A stretch of DNA of 64,000 nt from Monocercomonoides exilis (taxonomy: Eukaryota; Preaxostyla; Oxymonadida; Polymastigidae). Position numbers and translations under genes: made by a program. The number at the start of each line of letters is the position of its first letter. The stretch's first letter is position 1. The stretch covers positions 315,001 through 379,000 of the forward strand of contig LSRY02000059.1 of the NCBI GenBank assembly GCA_001643675.2, written 5' to 3'. Positions 57,668 through 64,000 of the stretch are shown piece after piece. A model generated the notes under the pieces. It saw nothing but the letters and a program-made list of their open reading frames with translations, was not told where the DNA came from and ran no database searches.

Positions 57668-57929
57668 AGTGATAATTATCGAAATTTTAACATTTTCCGA
57701 CGTATGGAAATTATGAAAATTCATTGTCAGAGAAAATCAATTAGTCAATGAAATGAAAAAATCATTTCAATAGTGTCACAAGTCAAAGTTTGATGTTAAT
57801 GAAAGACTGAGATGTTTTTCGTTTAAAGTTATCCCTATCATGTGTTCATTGAAAAAAAAAAAAAAAAAACAAATTAATCAAACCAATATTTTTTAGTTCG
57901 AAATAAATAAATTAAAAAACAATCACACC
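57668..57929. mobile_element. Diverged MITE, family B, copy 3
   Basis: The left part (GTGATAATTATCGAAATTTTAACATTTTCCG, read in two pieces) followed by ATTATGAAAATTCATTGTCA aligns with the start of the 58137-58391 copy. The right end, AAAAAACAATCACAC, resembles the inverted terminus. The length is about right. It is more degraded than the others and its ends are approximate. Confidence 0.5.
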
Positions 57930-58136
57930 ACTCCAACAACGTTCTTGATGCAATTCATTTGTTTAACCATTTCACTTTTTCAACTATATAAATATCATAT
58001 CAAACGATATTATTTGATTTCTAAAACTGATGTGAAAATGCTGATGTAATTATTTTCTTTATTGATCATTCGATCCATGAAATGACTAAGAATATCTTGG
58101 ACAAATATCCAATTCGTGTGTTGATTTTCATAACAT

Positions 58137-58391
58137 AGGAAATTATTTTTGATATCATAACTTTTTTCGGAGTGTTCATAATTATGAATATTCATTGTCA
58201 TTGGTTAACTAATTATCATTCTAATGAATAATGTTTCTTTATCGTTTCAAAAGACATAATTTTTCTTAAAAAATAGCATTGTCGTCATAAAATTGATCTT
58301 TTTCTTTTCAAAGTTCGTTCACGAATATTCATAAAAAATATTCTTCCCGAAATTTTTGACAGAAAAAATTTGATTGCAAAAATAATCACCC
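58137..58391. mobile_element. 255-bp MITE, family B, copy 4
   Basis: Left end AGGAAATTATTTTTGATATC, right end GCAAAAATAATCACCC, forming an imperfect terminal inverted repeat of the family B type. It shares ATAACTTTTTTCGGAGTG with the right arm of the 3650-3906 copy (inverted). No coding capacity. Confidence 0.75.
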
Positions 58392-58908
58392 AGATGAAAA
58401 AAAAAAACCAATAGGAACGATTTATCAGGATTTTGCAGTTTAGAAAACAGTATCGAATTTTTGGATTAGCTTTGAAAATTAGCAATTTTCATTGAAAATT
58501 TCTCACATTACCATTTGCAAGCAAAAAATTTCTAGAATTAATTGTTTCTAACATTGCACTTTTAAATTATGTCAATTTTGTAAATATAAACGTTTTTATC
58601 ATAGATTTCAATTTCTCTTGTAAAATGAAATGTATAAATAATAAGTTAAGAAGAGAGAATAACAGAATTATATAAATGTTGAAAAAATGATAAATATTGT
58701 AAAAAATGAACTTTGATTGTCACTTGTTGAACGAATAATTATAAAAAACATTAATCACGAATATCTCTTGATTTAATAAATATATGTTTATGTTACCAAA
58801 ATCTATATCACACTAAAAAAATTAAAAAAAGTGAATTGAATGACGTACAATAATTATAAAGTACGACATTTATTGAAATGTAAATAGTATCATGAATAAT
58901 CACAATTG

Positions 58909-61900
58909 TCATGTTTTATGTTCATTATCTGAGTTTACACCACTTCCATTATCTTCATCATCATCATCATCTCCTTCGTCCTCTTCTCTCTCTTCATTGC
59001 TCTCATTACTATCTTCTTCTTCATCGTCTTCTTCACTCGACTCATCTTCTGTTTCTTCACTCTCTTCTTTATTCGACTCGTTTTCCTCTTTCGATTTTTG
59101 TGATCCTTTCTTTTCATTCATTTTCTTTTCTTTTTCCTCTGCTTCTTTCTCTCTCTGCATTTTTTCCAGCTCCTCCTTCAATAGATTCAACTGCTGCTGT
59201 CTGCGAACCCTTCTCTTGTAGTGCCACATCATCCTCCACCCTCCTTTCATCCACTCTTCAGCTTCTCTCACTTCACAGTGATCTCTTCCAAAACACACAC
59301 TGCCTTCCTCAATTGCCAATCGCAGCAAAAACATCCCTTCGCAATAGATGGGTGACGTTGGCAGTGGAATTATTTCTGTTCCTTCACCCTCTTCACTTGA
59401 TTCAGGATCTGATGATTCCTCTTCTTCTTTCTCTTCTTCCTCTTCTTTCTCATCTTTGTCGTTTCCTTCATTTTTCTTATCTTTATTCTTTTCTTTTCTT
59501 TCCTGCTTCTCCATCTCTTTCCTCTGCTTCTCCATCTTCTTCATTTCTCTCGCCTCGATTCTGTTCAACGCCTCAAAATACACTTCATCATCAGCCGGCG
59601 CATCTTCCGCTGCCATCAGCACAAGAATGCCACACATCTTCAGATCAAGCGATCTTCGGGGATAACCTCTGAAATAGATGCGCTGCACATATCTGGCAAC
59701 ATACCGCGCAATCGCCACAAGCACAGCAGGCGACACAAGAGGCGTGTAGAACAAGAAAGAAGCATCAGACTCATACAAGTCCAGCAGAGCAGACGCAGAA
59801 AACGCGCCATTGCCCATCCCGTCCTGCTCGTCGTCCTTCCCAAACAGCTTGGAAATGGCAAAGGCGTTGTAGCAGAGGCAGACTGAGCCATACATCGCCT
59901 GTATCATCACCTCGTGGAAGGGGTGCAGAATCGGACGAAACACTCTCACAATCGCATTCAGCGAGCTCAGTGCACGAATGAAGAAATTGGGGGGAAGATG
60001 AGACCCGTAATTGTCTGCATCAACCTCAACGTCATTTGCTCTGCAATATGCTGCTGACACTCGATTTGCCAACAGCTGAGCTCGTTTTCCTGCGAGAATA
60101 GGATGTGTGGTGGGGTGGCAGCGGCATATGAAGACTGACTGGCCTTCATTCCAAGTGCAAGAAAAAGGAGAAAGACTCTCCATAAATCGCTGGTGTTGGC
60201 GTGCCCGTTTGAGATCTTTTCGTTTTTTGCTTTCAGCTTTTCCTTCTCCTTTCTCTTCTTCATTGCCCTCTTCTTCTTCTTCTTCTTCTTCCTCCTCATT
60301 TTCATCTTCATTCTCATCATCGTCATCGTCATCATCATCTTCTCCTGACTGCTTGGACTTCTTTCTGTCCTTCTTTGGATCCAAAAACTTCATAGCTTCC
60401 TCATCCTGATAGTCCGATTTGGTTACACCCAACTTCTCTTCTTCTTTGTGTCTTTCAGCTGATGTGCACCTTTTCCCGTTGTGTGCTACAACAAAGGACT
60501 CGATATGACTCAACAATCTTTCTAACGGCTCCCACTTCTTCTTCTCTGCCTCGTCTCTCATTTCTTCATCTGCCAGCTTCTTCTCCTCTGCTTCTGACAC
60601 TTTCCCTTCTCTCTTCAGAAGCTCCTCTTTCCATCTTTTCCTGTCTGCCGCTCTCCTCATCCTCTCCACAGCACGCTGGTTCCTGTTCTTCAGCTCCGCC
60701 TCAACCTGCGTGCTCTTCACCTCCCTCATCGGCGACCCACACGTCTTGCAGATGAAGCAGCTCAGCACATCATCCCATTCAGTTGGGTTCTGCAGTGCCG
60801 TGTGCAGAGGCAGAAGTCGAATCTGCTGGTCTGTTTCGCTGTCTGGATGCCGCATCGGATCAATGTCTTCATCGTCAAACTCATTCCCGTCGTCGTCATC
60901 AGCCACAGTTATTTCCTCAAGTATTTTGCTTTCATCGATTTCTTTGCCATCTTTGCTTTGGCTCTGCAACTGGGCTTTCTTTATCTCCATTCTTTTGATT
61001 TTGATCATCTCCTTTCTTCGTGCTTTCCACACATCCCTTTCAACCTCGTTCACAATCTCCTCTCCAAAATCTGCTCCCATCGGCACTTCCTCATACCCAA
61101 CCATCTCAGTCAGCCCAAAATTCTCATCAAATTCTTTTTCTTCATCATCATCTTTCTCATCATCAGTCTTCTTCTGCTTTACAACTTGGCTTTCCTTGCT
61201 CTCTTGTTGCTGGTAGCTCATCAGCTGCCCCATTCTGCAGTCATCCAGAATATACCCATAACACCCACTCCACCCTCCTGCACCATCGATAAGATCATAC
61301 AAATGCTCAAACCCTTCTTCGTCTTTGATTGCCGGCAGAACTTCGTTGATCTTTTTCAGCTCTTCAGCATATTTTTCCTGTTCGTCTGTTTTTGTCTCAT
61401 TCTCTTTGCCTTCTTTGGCTTCATCGTGTTGTTCCTTTTCCTTCTGTGCGCGCTGCATCCTCATCGCTATTATCTCACATATCCTTTCTTCTGTCCTTCT
61501 CTGCTGGCTGGCTCTTCCCCACCGCTGCCTCATCGCACCCGACCACCCTCCTCTCTTCCTCACTCCATTTCCTGCTTTCTTCAGGATCGCCTTCACACAA
61601 CGGGGACATCTGCAGCTGAAGTGGTATGTCTCCCTCAGCTCTTCCTGCCTCCTCTCCACGCACACACAAAGCTCTGAGTAGTCTACACACACTTCTTCCC
61701 CAGCACGAATTGGGCGCAGCGTGACGACTACAATCCTTCCTCTTCTGTCGTGGCAGAAGGCAGCATTTGGGCAGCACGAGTGATTGAACATAGACCCCAT
61801 GTGAAACAGCCCAAATCCCGTGTCGCGAAATATTGTATGTGCATTACAGTCTGCTATTGACTGCGCTTGAATCAACAGTGGGATCAGAATTGAGTGGAGA

Positions 61901-62875
61901 AATGATACAGGGTATTCTGATCCACTTGCACTTGATGGATTCTTTTCTTTATTTGATTTCTTTTCTTTTTCTCGTTTATCTCTCAATTTCTTTGCGGAAT
62001 TTTCTCCGTGAATCTTAGCTTCCCATTCAAAGTATAAGCGATCCATCTCTCTCTGCCACTCATCTTCTCCTAAAGTCCACACACCTTTCCATGTCTCAGG
62101 TTTGCGAAGGCAGCAGTGACGTGCAGTTCCGGCTTCTGCCAGTTTAGTATTTCCACAGATGGTGCATTTCTGCAAATGAATTCCATATTTTAACACATTT
62201 CGCATCATTCCAATCAGTTCGTCATAGCTCATGAAAGAAAGTGCCTTTTCTATGACAGGACGTTGAGATGCATCATATTCAGCAGTTAAAGAACCTTCGT
62301 GCCCAGTCAAGTCAAAAATTCGTTGAATTGGACTCAACTTATCAAATGGAGGAACAGTTGGAAAAGATTCAGAGTACAAACGCGGAAGGAATTTCTCGTT
62401 ATGAATAAATACAGAAATAAGACGCATAACATGAATTGAATCACAATCAGATAAAAATTGTTCATCTCCATCAAGATATGCTCGACATTCATATTGATGC
62501 GCCATAAAATCTGCATCTCGGCATTTTGTAGAACAATAAAACAGTCTCTTACATCGCGAACAATATGAAAACCCTTGAATAATACACAAGAAACGAGTTT
62601 TTTAAACAAAACAAATAATCGTAATAATTCAAAAAATTGATTGAAAAAAAGTCAATCCATATTATTTGAAAAAAAATTGTATTCACTTTACCTTTATCAG
62701 GAAGTTTATCTGTGCAATATGAACAAAACATTGTTCGCGAAGTTTGATATAACACTGTTGTAATTGGAGGCTCATTTAATATTATTGTGTTCGTAGGTAT
62801 TGGCTTAATTGCTGCAACAACCCTTCCTTTTTGTGGTGTTTCGGCAAGGCAGAAGTAAGGAATCTGTTGATCCAT
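58909..62875 (-). CDS. SMYD-type MYND/SET protein with very long C-terminal extension
   Basis: 1282 aa in two exons, 62875-62692 and 62573-58909 (phase 1, donor GTAAAG). A MYND zinc finger at residues about 50-92 is split by the intron (CSYC ... YCSRCKRLFYCSTKC ... HQYEC). The SET core follows at about residues 285-365: FNHSCCPNAAFCHD, RIVVVTLRPIRAGEEVCVDY; then the post-SET cysteines CRCPRC (about 382-387). This is the order of SMYD lysine methyltransferases, which methylate histones or cytosolic proteins using S-adenosylmethionine. The catalytic layout is complete. SMYD proteins are usually about 430-490 aa; here about 800 more residues follow, with Lys/Glu tracts, another CxxC pair (CFICKTCGSPM), and a folded-looking region with a tetratricopeptide-like helical character near residues 900-1100. 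The end is Glu/Asp-rich. The middle is GC-richer than both ends. Confidence 0.88.
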
Positions 62876-63294
62876 ATAATTGTTGAAATTCTTCTTTGCC
62901 GAATGGGAATGATCATTGACGATCTGTCAAAAATAATAAATCTTTAAAATCAAAAACAGAAAAAATGCTTTATTTCCATGAGGTGTGCATTATTTGATTG
63001 ATACATCATATTTTTATTATTCAAAATATTTACTGATGACACAAAAATGGATAAAAAGCACTTTTTATACAAAACCAGTAACTGAAATTATTTTTTCATT
63101 CGGGAAATCGGAATAACTCAAATACGCTGTGTTTCTTTTTAAAAAGTGTGATAACATATTTTTATCAGTTATGCTGATCGTATGCTCAATTGTATTATAA
63201 TTTTATGTTTCTTTAACCCAAAGAATCCTAATTCTTTTCTGCATTATTCTTCATTCCATTGTTATGGGCTATCCAAATTTTGTTCATTTTATAA
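62876..63294. promoter_or_regulatory. Divergent promoter region, SMYD-type / zinc transporter
   Basis: 419 bp between two outward-facing start codons. AT-rich; no element identified. Inferred from position. Confidence 0.4.
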
Positions 63295-63954
63295 ATGACA
63301 ACTTCATCAAACAATACAGATAAAAAACATAATAATAATAGTAAGACGCATTGGTATTCAGATGGGACTTCCGTTCGAGTGTTAATAGTTATTATTCTGA
63401 CTGGAACTTATTTTCTTGTTGAGCTTATTGTTGGCATAATAACTCATTCCATAGCACTTCTATCAGATGCGGTGCATATGCTTTCTGATTTGATATCTTT
63501 GGTTATTGGTTTTGCTTTTGTACAAATTGCAAAAAAAGGTCAAACAGGAAAAATGAGTTATGGTTGGAGTCGCTCGGAGGCATTAGGAGGGTTGATAAAC
63601 TCAGCATTACTAACAATGATGGGGGCGCTAATTTTATTTGAGGCTATTTCTCGATTTGTTGGAAATCCTAAAGTTACAAACATTGTTTTACTTATTATCG
63701 TGGCAGCCATTGGTCTTTTGGTAAATGTTGTTGGGCTGATGGTTATGTCATGCGGAGGAGGTGATCCACACGGACACTCTCATGGTCATTCGCATGGACA
63801 TTCACATGGCCATTCTCATTCGAATGCTACTGAAGAGGATGCCGAAGATACTCAAAAATCCCAAAGTAAAAACTTGGAAAAAGGAGAACAACAGAGCAAA
63901 GGCGATACAAAAGCAAATGCTTCAAATGCTGGAAAGAAAAAGAAAAAACAAATG
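63295..63954 (+). CDS. Cation diffusion facilitator / ZnT-like zinc transporter, N-terminal part (runs off window)
   Basis: Residues 1-220 of a CDF transporter; the frame meets a typical intron donor (ATG|GTTTGA, phase 0) at 63955, so the gene continues beyond the window. Four membrane segments are visible: VLIVIILTGTYFLVELIVGI, SIALLSDAVHMLSDLISLVI, a third after SEALGGLINS, and IVLLIIVAAIGLLVNVVGL. Segment 2 carries the His/Asp zinc-site pattern HMLSD expected for zinc-selective CDFs, and the family motif SIALLSDAVHMLSD is intact. After segment 4 comes a His-rich loop of GHSH repeats, typical of ZnT cytosolic loops that bind or sense zinc. It would export zinc from the cytosol into an organelle or out of the cell. 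The last two membrane segments and the C-terminal domain are outside the window. Confidence 0.92.
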
Positions 63955-64000
63955 GTTTGAACATTTGTTAGTATTTTATTTATTCATTTCCCCACAAATA

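Larger units (their letters stand above)
55829..58908. other. AT-rich intergenic block with several MITE copies
   Basis: About 3.1 kb, the second mobile-element-rich stretch. Three family B copies are called below (56649-56905, 57668-57929, 58137-58391), and a degraded end of the foldback element is near 57012-57043. A run of 18 A is at 57852-57869. The rest shows no gene or RNA that I can support. Confidence 0.6.

Noticed and set aside
3650-58391. The Harbinger-type transposase as the source of the MITE families
   Set aside because: Harbinger elements give 3-bp duplications; the families here suggest 4 bp, and no matching ends flank the transposase.
1-64000. Alternative genetic code (TAA/TAG as Gln), as in some oxymonads and ciliates
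   Set aside because: TAA, TAG and TGA end the homology-supported genes at expected places and no conserved Gln falls on a TAA or TAG.
1-64000. Bacterial-style operons, CRISPR arrays, tRNA or rRNA genes
   Set aside because: No direct-repeat array, no cloverleaf and no rRNA segment recognised; spliced eukaryotic genes throughout.

Overview
This is nuclear DNA from a flagellated protist. The intergenic DNA is AT-rich. Genes are interrupted by short introns, mostly about 50-215 nt, whose 5' splice sites usually read GTTTG. TAA, TAG and TGA all act as stops. Many proteins carry long Ser, Glu, Lys-Glu or Pro tracts. CFAP299, a kinesin-1-type motor and a cytosolic (tubulin-type) carboxypeptidase point to a flagellum. 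The overall style (Glu/Lys- and Ser-rich proteins, moderate intron density, gene-rich) would fit an oxymonad-like metamonad, but that placement is only a guess; nothing here is diagnostic.

Layout. 0.5-2.8 kb: an unrecognised 766-aa protein. 2.8-6.0 kb: a mobile-element graveyard with a foldback element, two MITE families and a degraded DDE transposase. 6.0-8.7 kb: divergent CFAP299 and a CD2BP2/U5-52K-like splicing factor without a visible GYF domain. 9.5-10.2 kb: a small four-exon membrane protein with a PSI-like cysteine pattern. 10.4-14.4 kb: a six-exon protein read as PH-like, C2-like and LURP-one/tubby-like. 16.1-17.8 kb: an LCAT/PLA2G15-type lipase. 18.8-34.5 kb (minus strand): in genomic order a cytosolic carboxypeptidase, a 1202-aa coiled-coil protein, a kinesin-1-like motor and SRP72. 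34.5-44.0 kb (plus): a Cys-rich-headed protein and a 2237-aa charged protein. 44.2-53.4 kb: a BET-type bromodomain/ET protein, a SPT7-like histone-fold protein, a PRPP synthetase-like protein and DNA ligase I. 54.0-55.8 kb: an IS5/Harbinger-like DDE transposase. 55.8-58.9 kb: AT-rich DNA with more MITE copies. 58.9-62.9 kb: a SMYD-type MYND/SET protein. 63.3 kb to the edge: the first half of a CDF/ZnT zinc transporter.

The genes do not form one pathway. There is a cytoskeletal set (CFAP299, kinesin, carboxypeptidase, perhaps the coiled-coil proteins), an RNA/secretory set (CD2BP2-like, SRP72, lipase) and a chromatin/DNA set (BET, SPT7-like, ligase I, SMYD). Exon models were built by hand. In each complete model the intron phases and total length are consistent, which is good support, but no transcript was available.

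The most interesting signals are: the unusual GTTTG 5' splice-site consensus, with two GC-AG introns sharing one donor; at least three families of short inverted-repeat elements, present on both sides of the window; a transposase whose reading frame appears to continue after a -1 shift at a run of nine A; and several core enzymes (ligase I, PRPP synthetase) with low-complexity insertions inside catalytic domains.
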